Positions 8,414 to 18,133 are shown, counted from the stretch's first letter. The stretch is DNA of 64,000 nucleotides from Microbispora siamensis (GCF_016863095.1 NZ_BOOF01000002.1:241309-305308), one strand, 5' to 3'. Numbers and translations are program-made. Notes: generated by a model from the letters alone, not told the origin.

Positions 8414-9028
8414 ATGCGCAAGCGAGCCCGTCAGGCGATCACCATGGCGATGGCCGGAACCACACTCGTCGCCGGCGCGGCCACCGCCGCGAACGCCTCG
8501 GTGATCCCTCAGGCTCCCTCCTCCGCGCCGCTCCCCCGGACGGTGCCCGCCACCTCACCGGACACCACCCGTCCGATCCCGGCAGACCCTGTTTCCCTGA
8601 CCCTGGCCTCCCTGGGCGCCGCCTTCAACGCGACCCTCCGCACGGCGTACGCGGAGATGAAGAAGGCCGCCTCCCTGCCCTCCGGCGTCTCCACCGCCAC
8701 GTCCTTCTGGGACGGCGAGACCGCGTCGGGCAAGCCGATGCGCTACCGGACCGTCGCCAGCCCCTACTGGCCCCTCGGCACCAAGGTGCGGATCACCTAC
8801 AAGGGGAAGAGCGCGATCGGCGTCGTCGAGGACTTCGGCCCGGCCGAGTGGGCCGTGGCCCAGCACGACATCCCGGCGATCGTCGACCTGTCCGAGAAGA
8901 TGATGGCCGACCTGACGGGCGTCGCCTCCAACACCGTCCACGTACGGTTCCAGGTGCTCAAGTGGGGCAAGGGCGGCGTCTACCGCCGCTCCGGAACCGG
9001 CTACGACCTGGCAATGGGCCACCGGTGA
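8414..9028 (+). CDS. Secreted RlpA-like double-psi beta-barrel protein
   Basis: 204-residue exported protein. Residues 1-~30 are a signal peptide (MRKRARQ, hydrophobic MAMAGTTLVAGAATAANA). A Pro/Ser/Thr-rich stretch follows. From ~95 there is a RlpA/expansin-type double-psi barrel: TATSFWDGETASGKPMRYRT, SPYWPLGTKVRITYKGK, VVEDFGPA and IVDLSEKMMADLTG, where DLS corresponds to the conserved DLS of RlpA. The ATG has GAAAGGAA upstream. Proteins of this fold bind or cleave peptidoglycan or other wall polymers. Probably controlled through its long leader. Confidence 0.8.
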   Translation: MRKRARQAITMAMAGTTLVAGAATAANASVIPQAPSSAPLPRTVPATSPDTTRPIPADPVSLTLASLGAAFNATLRTAYAEMKKAASLPSGVSTATSFWDGETASGKPMRYRTVASPYWPLGTKVRITYKGKSAIGVVEDFGPAEWAVAQHDIPAIVDLSEKMMADLTGVASNTVHVRFQVLKWGKGGVYRRSGTGYDLAMGHR

Positions 9029-9090
9029 GATCCCGCCGCCGGTGAACCTCCGATGACGGTGCCCGGCGCCGCTCCGCGTACACTGCGAGC

Positions 9091-9411
9091 GTGGCTGACC
9101 CGAAGTTCGAGATCCAGATGCTCCACGACCGCGTGATGGTCAAGGTTCAGCGGGAGCTTGAGGAGCGGCGCAGCAGCGCGGGCATCGTCATCCCGGCCAC
9201 GGTCAAAATGGCCAACCGGCTCGTCTGGGGCGAGGTGTGCGGCGCCGGCGCCAGCGTCAGGTCGGTCAAGACCGGCGACAAGGTCCTGTTCAACCCCGAG
9301 GACCAGTACGAGGTGGAGGTCCAGGGCCAGATCTACCTGGTGCTGCGCGAGCGCGACCTGCACGCCGTCGCGACGCAGCAGACCGACCACGGCACCGGCC
9401 TCTACCTCTGA
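9091..9411 (+). CDS. GroES-like co-chaperonin family protein
   Basis: 106-residue protein with a Cpn10 beta-barrel pattern: FEIQMLHDRVMVKVQ, AGIVIPATV, GEVCGAGASVRSVKTGDKVLFNPEDQYEVEVQGQIYLVLRERDLHAV. It starts with GTG. It is more divergent than the standard groES product and has no groEL beside it, so it is probably an accessory co-chaperonin paralogue. It precedes an M20 amidohydrolase by ~50 bases on the same strand and could be co-transcribed with it. Confidence 0.75.
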   Translation: MADPKFEIQMLHDRVMVKVQRELEERRSSAGIVIPATVKMANRLVWGEVCGAGASVRSVKTGDKVLFNPEDQYEVEVQGQIYLVLRERDLHAVATQQTDHGTGLYL

Positions 9412-9462
9412 CCGCCCGGCTCCCGGCCCCCCGCCGAGCCCCTGTCACCCCCCAGGTGGACC

Positions 9463-10635
9463 ATGAGCTTCCAGGATGAACTCGTCGAGCTTCGCCGCGC
9501 ACTGCACCGGGAGCCGGAGATCGGCCTCGATCTGCCCCGCACGCAGGAGAAGGTGCTCGCGGCGCTCGACGGCCTGCCCCTGGAGATCACCACCGGCGAG
9601 CGCCTGTCGTCGGTGACCGCCGTGCTGCGCGGCGGCCGCCCTGGCCCCGCCGTACTGCTGCGCGCCGACATGGACGCGCTGCCGGTGCACGAGAAGACCG
9701 ACGTGCCCTACCGGTCGCGCTTCGACGGCCGCATGCACGCCTGCGGCCACGACCTGCACACGGCCATGCTGGTGGGAGCCGCCCGCCTGCTCAGCGAGCG
9801 GCGCGCCGACCTCGCCGGAGACGTGGTGCTGATGTTCCAGCCCGGCGAGGAGGGCCAGGAGGGCGCCCGGCTGATGATCGAGGAGGGCGTGCTCGACGCG
9901 GCCGGGGCTCGGCCCGTCGCCGCGTACGGCATGCACGTCTTCTCGACCACGATCCCGCGCGGGCTGTTCCTGACCAAGGGCGGGCCCGTGCTCGCCGCGG
10001 CCGACACGCTGACCGTGACCGTGCGCGGCAGGGGCGGCCACGGGTCCTCCCCGCACCGCGCCCTCGACCCGATCCCGGCGGCGTGCGAGATCGTGACGGC
10101 CCTGCAGACCCACGTCACCCGCGGCTACGACGTGTTCGACCCCGTCGTGGTGACCGTCGGCAGCTTCCACGCCGGCACCACCGACAACGTGATCCCGGAC
10201 GAGGCCGTCTTCGAGGCCACGGTGCGCACGTTCTCGACCGGCTCGCGCGACCGCATCAGGGAGGGCCTGGTCCGGCTCGCCCGCGGCATCGGGGAGGCGC
10301 ACGGCCTCACCGTCGACTGCGAGTTCGGCCTCGGCTATCCCGTCACCGTGAACGACGACGCCGAGGCGGAGTTCGCCGCCCGCACGGTGCGTGAGGCCCT
10401 CGGCGAGGACCGCTACTTCCCGCTGCCCACCCCGGCGACCGGCTCGGAGGACTTCTCGTACGTGCTGGAGCAGGTGCCGGGGGCGTTCCTCGTGGTCGGC
10501 GCCTGCCCGCCCGGCCGGGACCCCGCCACGGCCCCGGCCAACCACTCCGCCGCGGCGGAGTTCGACGACGCCATCCTGTCCGACGGCGCGACGCTGCTCA
10601 GCGAGCTCGCGATCCGGAGGCTGGCCCGCGGCTGA
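9463..10635 (+). CDS. M20-family amidohydrolase (hippurate hydrolase/AbgB-like)
   Basis: 390-residue metal-dependent amidohydrolase of the HipO/IAA-amino-acid hydrolase group. The first residues include the family start pattern LRRALHREPEIGLDLPRTQ. ADMDALPVHE and MHACGHDLHTAMLVGAA supply metal ligands, FQPGEEGQEGARLMIEEG carries the catalytic Glu pair, and YGMHV plus GSEDFSYVLEQVPGAFLVVGAC complete the C-terminal site. The dimerisation lid lies between ~185 and ~290. Likely hydrolyses N-acyl or N-aryl amino acids; the exact substrate is unknown. Convergent with the TIGR02611 gene, 3 bases apart. Confidence 0.88.
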   Translation: MSFQDELVELRRALHREPEIGLDLPRTQEKVLAALDGLPLEITTGERLSSVTAVLRGGRPGPAVLLRADMDALPVHEKTDVPYRSRFDGRMHACGHDLHTAMLVGAARLLSERRADLAGDVVLMFQPGEEGQEGARLMIEEGVLDAAGARPVAAYGMHVFSTTIPRGLFLTKGGPVLAAADTLTVTVRGRGGHGSSPHRALDPIPAACEIVTALQTHVTRGYDVFDPVVVTVGSFHAGTTDNVIPDEAVFEATVRTFSTGSRDRIREGLVRLARGIGEAHGLTVDCEFGLGYPVTVNDDAEAEFAARTVREALGEDRYFPLPTPATGSEDFSYVLEQVPGAFLVVGACPPGRDPATAPANHSAAAEFDDAILSDGATLLSELAIRRLARG

Positions 10636-10638
10636 CGG

Positions 10639-11076
10639 TCAGCTCAGGAGTTCGCGGGCCTTCTGGACCAGGTCGACGCCGAGAGTCAGCCGGACCGACA
10701 CCCAGACGATGGCCGCGGCGCAGAGCAGGGTGAGCGCGCTCGCGACGATGCGGACGAACCAGTTCTGCCGCTTGAGCCAGTCGGTCGCCGCCCTGACCCT
10801 GTCCTTGGCGAACTCCAGCAGCCGGGACGCCCAGGGGAACTCCGTGGCCAGGACGGCGAGCCCGGCGAAGACCACCAGCCAGCCCGGCCCCGGGAAGGGC
10901 ACCATGATCAGGCCGGTGACCACGAGGGCGGTGCCGATCACCCCGATGACGATCCGCAGCGTCAGCCGGCCGGCCGGAGTCGCGCGGACCCGGTCGAGCC
11001 AGCCCGGCGAATCGTCGGTCCCTTCCTGTCCACCCGTACGACTGTCCTCAGCCGTCGCCACACGGCTCACCCCCAT
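10639..11076 (-). CDS. TIGR02611-family integral membrane protein
   Basis: 145-residue actinobacterial membrane protein with two closely spaced hydrophobic hairpins (LRIVIGVIGTALVVTGLIMVP; PGPGWLVVFAGLAVLATEF) and a third helix near the C terminus (IVASALTLLCAAAIVWVSV). The PGPGW(L/V)VFAGLAVLATEFPWA signature is characteristic of TIGR02611. Function unknown in all members I know of. The acidic, Gly/Ser-rich N-terminus is probably cytoplasmic. Confidence 0.85.
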   Translation of the reverse strand: MGVSRVATAEDSRTGGQEGTDDSPGWLDRVRATPAGRLTLRIVIGVIGTALVVTGLIMVPFPGPGWLVVFAGLAVLATEFPWASRLLEFAKDRVRAATDWLKRQNWFVRIVASALTLLCAAAIVWVSVRLTLGVDLVQKARELLS

Positions 11077-11124
11077 TCGCTGCCCACGATAGCCAGCGGA
11101 CGACCGCGGCGGCGATCGGCGGCT

Positions 11125-12303
11125 TCACGCGTCCCCGAGGCAGGCGGCGGTCTGCTCGGCGATCTCCAGTTCCTCGTTGGTGGGCACCACCAGCACCGTC
11201 ACCTCGGCGCCCTCCGGGGAGACCACCCTGGCCTCCGCCGACTCCGCGGCGTTGCGGCCGGGGTCGATCTCGATGCCGAGCCGGGTGAGCCCGGTCGTCG
11301 CGAGCGCGCGGACGCGGGGGCTGTTCTCCCCCACCCCGCCGGTGAAGACGAGGGCGTCCACGTGGCCGAGCGCCGCGTAGTAGGCGCCGATGTAGGCCCG
11401 CACGCGGTAGCCGTAGACGTCGAGCGCGAGCCGGGCGTCCTCGTCGCCCGAGTCGGCCAGCCGCCAGACCTCCCGCATGTCGTTGGCGCCGCACATGCCG
11501 AGCAGGCCGCTCTCCTTGTTGAGCGCCGCGTCGACGCCGGCGAGGTCCATGCCGGCGACCCGGCCGAGATAGGCGCCCAGAGCGGGGTCGACGTCCCCGG
11601 AGCGGGTGCCCATCACCAGGCCAGCGAGCGGCGTGATGCCCATCGAGGTGTCCACGCTGCGCCCGCACCGCACCGCCGTCGCGCTCGCGCCGTTGCCGAG
11701 GTGCAGCACGATCGAGTTCACCTCGTCGTACGGCCGGCCGAGCAGCGCGGCCGCCCGGCGGGAGACGTACGCCGTGGAGGTGCCGTGGAAGCCGTAGCGG
11801 CGCACGCCGAGCTTGCGGGTCCACTCGCGGGGGACGGCGTAGGTGTGCGCGTGGGGCGGGATCGTGCCGTGGAAGGCGGTGTCGAAGACGGCGACGTGCG
11901 GCAGGCCGGGGAAGGCCCGCCGGGCGACCCGGATGCCCTCCAGGTTGGCCGGGTTGTGCAGCGGCGCGAGCGGTGCGATCTCCTCGATGGCCCGCTCGAC
12001 CTCGTCGTCGATCAGCACCGGCGTGACGAACCGGCTGCCGCCGTGGACGACCCGGTGGCCCACGGCGGTCACGCGGTCGAGCGGCGGCCCGTGCTCGGCG
12101 AAGGCCGCGAGCACCGCCTTCAGCCCCTCCTCGTGGTCGGCCACCCGGCGCTCGGTCCGTACGCCGTCATGGGCGAGCACGCTCTCGTCCTCGCCGATGC
12201 GCTCGATCAGCCCGCCGGCCACGGCCCGGCGCGTCCCCATGTCGATGAGGCGGTACTTGATGGACGACGACCCCGTGTTCAGGACGAGGACCTGCCCGCT
12301 CAC
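11125..12303 (-). CDS. ackA: Acetate kinase
   Basis: 392-residue acetate kinase: ATP + acetate = ADP + acetyl phosphate (AckA-Pta pathway, cytoplasm). The GTG start is followed by VLVLNTGSSSIKYRLIDM, signature 1 of the family. Further motifs are VGHRVVHGG, VFDTAFHGTIP, RRYGFHGTSTAYV (signature 2), HLGNGASATAVRCGRSVDTSMGITPL and VFTGGVGENSPRVR. The start codon overlaps the pta stop as GTGA, a sign of translational coupling. Confidence 0.96.
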   Translation of the reverse strand: MSGQVLVLNTGSSSIKYRLIDMGTRRAVAGGLIERIGEDESVLAHDGVRTERRVADHEEGLKAVLAAFAEHGPPLDRVTAVGHRVVHGGSRFVTPVLIDDEVERAIEEIAPLAPLHNPANLEGIRVARRAFPGLPHVAVFDTAFHGTIPPHAHTYAVPREWTRKLGVRRYGFHGTSTAYVSRRAAALLGRPYDEVNSIVLHLGNGASATAVRCGRSVDTSMGITPLAGLVMGTRSGDVDPALGAYLGRVAGMDLAGVDAALNKESGLLGMCGANDMREVWRLADSGDEDARLALDVYGYRVRAYIGAYYAALGHVDALVFTGGVGENSPRVRALATTGLTRLGIEIDPGRNAAESAEARVVSPEGAEVTVLVVPTNEELEIAEQTAACLGDA

Positions 12304-14384
12304 TGTCTCTCCCCTCGCGCCTGCGCGCTGACTGTCTCCCCGTGCGCCTGCGCCTGGATGGCCGTGATCGCCACGGTGTTGACGATGTCGCCCACGGTCG
12401 CGCCGCGGGACAGGTCGTTGACCGGCTTGCGCAGGCCCTGCAGGACCGGCCCGATCGCGACCGCGCCGGCGCTGCGCTGCACGGCCTTGTAGAGGTTGTT
12501 GCCCGTGTTGAGGTCGGGCACCACGAACACCGTCGCCCGCCCGGCCACCGGGCTGCCGGGCATCTTGGTCCGCGCCACGCTCGGCTCGGCGGCGGCGTCG
12601 TACTGGATCGGGCCCTCGACGGGCAGGTCCGGCCGCAGCTCGCGGACCCGCGCCGTGGCCTCGCGCACCTTGTCCACCTCGGGCCCGGCGCCGGACTCGC
12701 CGGTCGAGTACGACAGCATGGCCACGCGCGGCTCGACCCCGAACCTGGCGGCCGTGGCGGCCGACGAGATCGCGATGTCGGCGAGCTGGGCGGCCGTGGG
12801 GTCGGGGACGACGGCGCAGTCGCCGTACACGAGGACGCGGTCGGCCAGGCACATGAAGAACACGCTGGACACGACGCCCACGCCCGGCGAGGTCTTGATG
12901 ATCTCGAACGAGGGCCTGATCGTGTGGGCGGTGGTGTGCGCCGCGCCGGAGACCATGCCGTCGGCCAGCCCGAGATGGACCATCATCGTGCCGAAGTAGG
13001 AGACGTCGGTGACGATGTCGCGGGCCTGCCCGACGGTCACGCCCTTGTGCGCGCGCAGCCGGGCGTACTCCTCGGCGAACAGCTCGCGCAACTCCGCGTC
13101 GAACGGGCTGACCACGCGGGCGCCGTCGACGGCCAGGCCCATCGTGGCCGCCGCCAGCCGGATCTCCCGCTCGTCGCCCAGCAGGGTCAGCTCAGCCACG
13201 CCCCGGCGCAGCAGGCTGTCGGCCGCGCGCAGGATCCGCGGCTCGGCGCCCTCCGGCAGCACGATGTGCCTGCGGTCGGCGCGGGCCCGGTCCAGCAGGT
13301 CGTACTCGAACATGAGCGGGGTGATCGCCGCGGCCTTGGTGACCTGCAGGTTGCGCAGCAGCGCCCCGGCGTCGACGTGCTCGGCGAAGACCCCGAGCGC
13401 GGTGTCGATCTTGCCCTTGGCGTCCGGGCTGAACCGGCCCTCGGCCTTCGACAGCTTGGTCGCGGTCTCGAACGTGCCGCCGCCGGTCGTGATGATCGGC
13501 AGCCGGATGTCCATGCCCTTCAGCAGGCGGACGACCGCGTCGGGCAGCTCCAGCCCGCCGTTGAGGATGATCGCCGACAGGGCGGGGAACGTGGGGGCCT
13601 TGTGCGCGGCCAGCAACCCCGGCACCAGCGCGGCGGCCCGGTCGGCGGGGACGACGACCGCCAGGCCCTCGGTGAGGCGCTCCAGGATGTTCGGCAGCGA
13701 CATCGCGCCGATCATCAGCCCGCCCGTCTCCCGGCCGAGCTGGTCGGCGTCGCCCATGAACAGGTCGCCGTCGCAGGCGGCCATCAGGTCGCTGACCGTC
13801 GGCGCGGACAGCCGCCGCACCTCCGGCAGGACGTACGCGGGGACGCGGGCGGCGACCTCCTCCACCAGGCCGGGGGCGACCCGCGTGACGACCGTGGCCA
13901 GCTCGGTGGCGTGCCGTTCGGCCAGCTCCTTGCGCGACATCTCCACCGCCGCGGCGATCTCGTCCGGGGTGCGGTCGAGCCCGGTCACCACGTTCATCAC
14001 CGGTGTGCCGAGGTTGGCGGCGAGCTCGGCGTTGAACACGAACTCGGTGGGCGCGCCCACGTCGGTGTAGTCCGTGCCGATCACCACGACCGCGTCGCAC
14101 CGCCCGGCGAGCGCCCGGTAGCGGGCCAGGATCTCCCCCGCCGCGCGCTCCTCGTCGGCGTGCACCTCCTCGTAGGTGACACCGGTGCACATGGCGTACG
14201 GCAGGCCGATCCCGAAGCGGCCGCGCGCGGTGTTGACCAGGCTGTCCTCGCGGCCTGGCCGGACGACCGGCCGGAACACGCCGACCGTGCCCACCTGTCG
14301 GGTCAGCAGTTCGATCATGCCGAGGGCGATCGTGCCCTTGTTGCTCCTCGCGTCGCCGGCCGCGACGTAAACCCCGATCGCCAT
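12300..14384 (-). CDS. pta: Phosphate acetyltransferase, long form with DRTGG and P-loop domains
   Basis: 694-residue multi-domain Pta: acetyl-CoA + phosphate = acetyl phosphate + CoA. N-terminal residues 1-~210 form a BioD-like P-loop domain (MAIGVYVAAGDARSNKGT). Residues ~220-330 are the DRTGG regulatory domain. From ~375 the catalytic PTA_PTB domain runs to the end (RRHIVLPEGAEPRILRAAD, VSGAAHTTAHTIRPSFEIIKT, DPTAAQLADIAISSAATA, NTGNNLYKAVQRSAGAVAIGP). The ATG at 14384 begins exactly at the P-loop domain and has AGGGGTGA upstream. It is the first gene of a pta-ackA operon overlapping by 4 bases. Confidence 0.95.
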   Translation of the reverse strand: MAIGVYVAAGDARSNKGTIALGMIELLTRQVGTVGVFRPVVRPGREDSLVNTARGRFGIGLPYAMCTGVTYEEVHADEERAAGEILARYRALAGRCDAVVVIGTDYTDVGAPTEFVFNAELAANLGTPVMNVVTGLDRTPDEIAAAVEMSRKELAERHATELATVVTRVAPGLVEEVAARVPAYVLPEVRRLSAPTVSDLMAACDGDLFMGDADQLGRETGGLMIGAMSLPNILERLTEGLAVVVPADRAAALVPGLLAAHKAPTFPALSAIILNGGLELPDAVVRLLKGMDIRLPIITTGGGTFETATKLSKAEGRFSPDAKGKIDTALGVFAEHVDAGALLRNLQVTKAAAITPLMFEYDLLDRARADRRHIVLPEGAEPRILRAADSLLRRGVAELTLLGDEREIRLAAATMGLAVDGARVVSPFDAELRELFAEEYARLRAHKGVTVGQARDIVTDVSYFGTMMVHLGLADGMVSGAAHTTAHTIRPSFEIIKTSPGVGVVSSVFFMCLADRVLVYGDCAVVPDPTAAQLADIAISSAATAARFGVEPRVAMLSYSTGESGAGPEVDKVREATARVRELRPDLPVEGPIQYDAAAEPSVARTKMPGSPVAGRATVFVVPDLNTGNNLYKAVQRSAGAVAIGPVLQGLRKPVNDLSRGATVGDIVNTVAITAIQAQAHGETVSAQARGERQ

Positions 14385-14577
14385 CGCGCAGTCACCCCTG
14401 TCCCGGCGCGGCCCGACGGCCCGCCCAGGCAAGGCTATGCGAAGGGCCTCGCGCGGATACCAGTCGAAGGTCACATCCGTAGGGCCTTTTCTCACCAATC
14501 ACGGTGATGTCGCAGGCGCCCGCGCTCCCCACCCCGGCCGGGCGATGAGAACCCCCGCGCTCTGTCGAGATGGGCCG

Positions 14578-15204
14578 TCACTCTCGGCGGTCCGAGGCGA
14601 ACGAGTCGAGTTCGGCCGCTCGTCGCAGGTCCTTGGGGCGGCCTATGGCGCGGCGCATCCGGATGAGGTCTTCCCGGGAGGCGTAGTGGACCGACAAGCC
14701 GCCCGGGTCGACGGCGGTGATCGCCCTGTCGAGGATCTCCCGGACGCGGAGGTCGCCCCAGGGGAGCGCTGGAGTGCAGCAGTCGCCGCTGGCTCCGGGT
14801 GAGGTGAACTGCACTTTGGGGCGGAGTAGGGAATCCGGATGAGTCGCCATAGCGGTGCCTGTTTCGTCGGCGAGTTGGGCGTCGACGGAGACGAAGGCGG
14901 CCGCCAGGGCCGGGGCGTGGGCCGGTGCACCGTCCCAGAGCAGATCTAGATCGCCGGTCAGCTCGGCGGATCCATGCATGATGCCGGCGACTTGCCCGAT
15001 CACCACGGCTCGGGCGCCATTGCGATGGAGGGCTTCGAGTAGCGGAAACGGATCGAACCCGAGGGCTGCGTCCGTGCCGATCGTGCCGACGTCGTCGGCG
15101 TCCTCGTGGCCCAGGCTGGTGCCCGCCCGGCTCAGGGCAAGTTCTTGCGTGCGCCGGACGGCGGCGCGGAGTCGTTCCAGTGGTGCGTCGATCATCTGGC
15201 TCAT
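14578..15204 (-). CDS. Predicted nucleotidyltransferase-fold protein
   Basis: 208-residue protein with a minimal nucleotidyltransferase signature: ARAVVIGQVAGIMHGS followed by ELTGDLDLLWDG, where the G-hG(S)x9-DhD pattern is recognisable. Near the C terminus is SREDLIRMRRAIGRPKDLRRAAEL, a common ending of MNT-like or AbiEii-like nucleotidyltransferases, where LIxMKRAxGRPKD recurs. The start is uncertain; MSQMIDAPL is used because the region upstream shows little coding signal. Many relatives are toxin components or orphan enzymes. No antitoxin neighbour is seen here. Confidence 0.65.
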   Translation of the reverse strand: MSQMIDAPLERLRAAVRRTQELALSRAGTSLGHEDADDVGTIGTDAALGFDPFPLLEALHRNGARAVVIGQVAGIMHGSAELTGDLDLLWDGAPAHAPALAAAFVSVDAQLADETGTAMATHPDSLLRPKVQFTSPGASGDCCTPALPWGDLRVREILDRAITAVDPGGLSVHYASREDLIRMRRAIGRPKDLRRAAELDSFASDRRE

Positions 15205-15367
15205 GCAACACCCGGGCGCACTCGTGGCGCACCCGAATTTCACGACCATCGAAGGGTGTGGAGCCACTCCTCGGAAGCGGTACCTCGGGTGCGGTGGCAT
15301 GGCCGTCGGACGGGCCGTACGGATGGGCCGGGTTGCGGCTCATCCGTACGGCCGTTGGCGTGTTATC

Positions 15368-18133
15368 TCACGAGGCGGTGCAGGTCACGGGCGACGGGAC
15401 GGCGTTGGTGCCGTTCCAGCTCGCCTGGAAGCCGAACGTGGTGGACGCCCCGGAGCCGACCGAGCCGTTGTAGCTCACGTTGGTGACCGTGACGTTCGCC
15501 CCGGACTGACTGACCGTGCCGTTCCAGAGCTGGCTGATCGTCTGGCCGTTCGCGAAGGCCCACTTGACGCTCCAGCCGCTGATCGAGGCGCTGCCGGTGT
15601 TCTTCACCGTGACCTCGCCCTGGAAGCCGCCCGGCCACTGGTTGACCACCTTGTACGTCGCCGAGCACCCCTTGCCGCCCGACGGGCTCGCCGAGGGCGA
15701 CGGGCTCGGGGACGGGCTGGCGGACGGCGACGGGCTGGGCGACGGACTCGCGGACGGCGACGCCGACGGGCTCGGGGACGGCGACTTCGAGGGAGAGGCC
15801 GAGGGCGACGCGGACGGGGACGCCGACGGCGAAGCGGACGGCGACGGCGAGGGGGAGGTTCCGCCGTTGCGGTCCCCGTAGATGATGCCCCGGCCGTTGG
15901 TGCCGAGGTAGACCCGGCCGTAGATCCGCGGGTCGCCGGTCAGGGCCTCGCCCGCGTTGCCGTACTGGTGCTGGTCGTCGTTGACGCGCACCCAGCTCGC
16001 GCCGGTGTCGTCGGACCGGAACAGGCCCTGCACGCCGTCCACGGTCCCCATCAGGTAGAGGGCCTGGTACGTCTTGCCGGGCGCCGCCTTGCCGAAGCCG
16101 ATGTTGATCGAGCTGCCGACGTTCGACAGCTTGGTGAACGAGGCGCCGGAGTCGGTGGAGTGCCACAGGCCGCCCTCGCCGGCCAGCCAGACGTCGCCCT
16201 CCTTGCCGGGCAGCGCCTTGAAGTGCACGCCGGTCGTGGGCAGCCCGGTCGCCGCGGTGGCGCCGAAGCTCGCGCCGCCGTTGGTGCTCACGTAGAACTT
16301 GCCGCCGGAGAAGGCGTAGAACTTCTGCGCGTTCACCCGGTCGGACTCGACGATCGCGTTGGCCGGTACGCCGCTGGAGGCGGTCCAGCTGTTGCCGTAG
16401 CCGACGGAGTAGACGACCTGCTGGCCGGAGTCGCCCGGCGCCCAGACGAAGCGGCTGCCGTCGGCCGCCGCCGCGACGGTGCCGCCGCTGTTGATCCCGC
16501 CGGGCTCGGTGCCCTGGAACCAGTTGGCCCCGCCGTCGGTGGAGAACGCCACGTGGCTGTCGTTCGGGCGGTCGGAGTCGGTGAAGTTGCCGGCCCGCAC
16601 CATCACGCTCGGGTTGGTCTCGGCGTAGTCGAGCGAGGTCGTGGAGGTGAAGACGGGCTGGGTGAACATCATGGACGGCACGGCGTCGAGGTTGGTGTGC
16701 CGGAAGCCGCCGATGTCGCCGAGCGCGCTGACCAGCGGGGCGCCGCTGGGCGGGCTGATCAGATCGAGTACGGCGGTCTCCTCCAGGCCCTTCACCATCG
16801 GCTTGAGCGTGAACTGGCCGCCCGAGTCCCACTTCGTGAGGTCGGTGGTGCCGTAGATCGTCGCGCCGGTGCCGTACATCATCCGGTCGGAGTCGAACGG
16901 GTCGATCTCCACCGACTCGTTCATCCAGCCGAGCTTGGGCGTGACCTCGGGCGGCTGGGGGTTCGTGCCGAAGGTCAGCCACGGAGCGGCGGAGATGTCC
17001 ATCTTGTAGCGGAAGCTACGGTTCGGGTAGGACGTCCAGTCCCAGATCCGGGTCCAGGTCGCGCCGCTGTCGGTGCTCCTGAAGAAGATCGCATCGGGCC
17101 ACCAGGAGACCTGGGTGGCGACCATGATCGTGCCAGGGTGCTGCCGGTCGATGGTCAGGCCGCTGTAGCCGAAGTAGTCGTCGGAGCTGCTGGACGGGAT
17201 CGGGCTGATCTGGGTCCAGGTGCCGGTGGCGGTGGCGTAGCGCCACACGTCGCCCTTGGCGCCGTCGTACGGGCCACCGGTGTCGCTCGTGGCGATGTAG
17301 AGGTAGCCGTTGGTCGTGTCGAGCACGCCCTTGTGGGCGATGTAGCCGGTCGGCTGGCCGGCGACCCGCTCCCAGGAGGTGCCGCCGTTGGTGGTGCGGT
17401 AGACGGTGTTGTCCTTGTCGGCCACGCCCACGTAGATGGTCTGGGTGGCGTTGCCGGAGGTGCCGGTCCGCTTGTCGAAGGTCACCCAGACGACGCCCTG
17501 GATGTCACCCTGGTAGTCGTCGGTGCCCGCGCGGTAGTTGCCGACGTTGGGGAAGTTCGTCACCTTCGACCAGGTCGCGCCGGAGTCGGTGCTCCGCCAC
17601 AGGCCGTTGCCGCTGGGCGCGCCGAAGTAGAGGATGCTGTTCTTGTTCGGGTCCACCGCGAGGCGCTCGCCCATGCCGCGGCCGGGCATGTTGCCGCCCA
17701 GCTTGAACGGCAGCGGGCTCACCTGCCAGGTGTCGCCCTTGTTCGACGAGCGCAGGATCGCGCCATTGTTGGGGTCCCAGCTGTTGGTGTACATGCCGAC
17801 GGCGGCGTACACCTTGTTGGCGTCCACCGGGTCGGGGGCGATGCTGGCGACGCCGTTGTAGCCCCAGTTGGACTGCCCGACCCAGTCGAGCAGGGGTGTC
17901 CAGGTCTGGGAGGACTGGTTCCAGCGGTACGCGCCGCCGATGTCGGTACGCGCGTAGATCAGGTCCTTCTGGACGGGGCTGAAGACGATCCCGGGGACGA
18001 AGCCGCCGCCGAGGATCTGCACGTTCTTGAACGTGTACGGGTCGGCCGCGACGGCCGATACGGGGCTCATTCTGATCACGGCCGTGACCAGCGCCACGGC
18101 GGCGACCACGAGCATGGTTGCGAATCTTCGCAT
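15368..18133 (-). CDS. Secreted GH74 xyloglucanase with Ser/Pro linker and CBM2
   Basis: 921-residue exported plant-wall hydrolase. Residues 1-~33 are a signal peptide (MRRFATMLVVAAVALVTAV...). The GH74 two-propeller domain (~35-745) shows repeated sialidase-like turns (STDSGATW, RSSNKGDTW, TTNGGTSWERV). Its two DIGG motifs (YARTDIGGAYRW near the start, SALGDIGGFRH near 465) carry the Asp residues usually assigned as the GH74 catalytic pair. A ~55-residue PSPSAS-type linker follows. The last ~100 residues are a cellulose-binding CBM2 (CSATYKVVNQWPGGFQGEV, WNGTVSQSG, FGFQASWNGTN). GGAGGG lies 10 bases before the ATG. It degrades xyloglucan outside the cell. A LacI-type palindrome lies upstream at 18281. 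Confidence 0.94.
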   Translation of the reverse strand: MRRFATMLVVAAVALVTAVIRMSPVSAVAADPYTFKNVQILGGGFVPGIVFSPVQKDLIYARTDIGGAYRWNQSSQTWTPLLDWVGQSNWGYNGVASIAPDPVDANKVYAAVGMYTNSWDPNNGAILRSSNKGDTWQVSPLPFKLGGNMPGRGMGERLAVDPNKNSILYFGAPSGNGLWRSTDSGATWSKVTNFPNVGNYRAGTDDYQGDIQGVVWVTFDKRTGTSGNATQTIYVGVADKDNTVYRTTNGGTSWERVAGQPTGYIAHKGVLDTTNGYLYIATSDTGGPYDGAKGDVWRYATATGTWTQISPIPSSSSDDYFGYSGLTIDRQHPGTIMVATQVSWWPDAIFFRSTDSGATWTRIWDWTSYPNRSFRYKMDISAAPWLTFGTNPQPPEVTPKLGWMNESVEIDPFDSDRMMYGTGATIYGTTDLTKWDSGGQFTLKPMVKGLEETAVLDLISPPSGAPLVSALGDIGGFRHTNLDAVPSMMFTQPVFTSTTSLDYAETNPSVMVRAGNFTDSDRPNDSHVAFSTDGGANWFQGTEPGGINSGGTVAAAADGSRFVWAPGDSGQQVVYSVGYGNSWTASSGVPANAIVESDRVNAQKFYAFSGGKFYVSTNGGASFGATAATGLPTTGVHFKALPGKEGDVWLAGEGGLWHSTDSGASFTKLSNVGSSINIGFGKAAPGKTYQALYLMGTVDGVQGLFRSDDTGASWVRVNDDQHQYGNAGEALTGDPRIYGRVYLGTNGRGIIYGDRNGGTSPSPSPSASPSASPSASPSASPSKSPSPSPSASPSASPSPSPSPSASPSPSPSPSASPSGGKGCSATYKVVNQWPGGFQGEVTVKNTGSASISGWSVKWAFANGQTISQLWNGTVSQSGANVTVTNVSYNGSVGSGASTTFGFQASWNGTNAVPSPVTCTAS
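15690..15860 (-). repeat. Tandem codon repeat encoding the PSPSAS linker
   Basis: Degenerate GGCGACGGGCT/GCCGACGG-type 6-12-bp repeats inside the xyloglucanase gene, encoding the Ser/Pro/Ala linker between GH74 and CBM2. Such tracts expand and contract by slippage. Confidence 0.8.

Noticed and set aside
15690..15860. CRISPR-like tandem repeats
   Set aside because: Units are 6-12 bp, in frame, and encode a Ser/Pro linker; no spacers and no cas genes.
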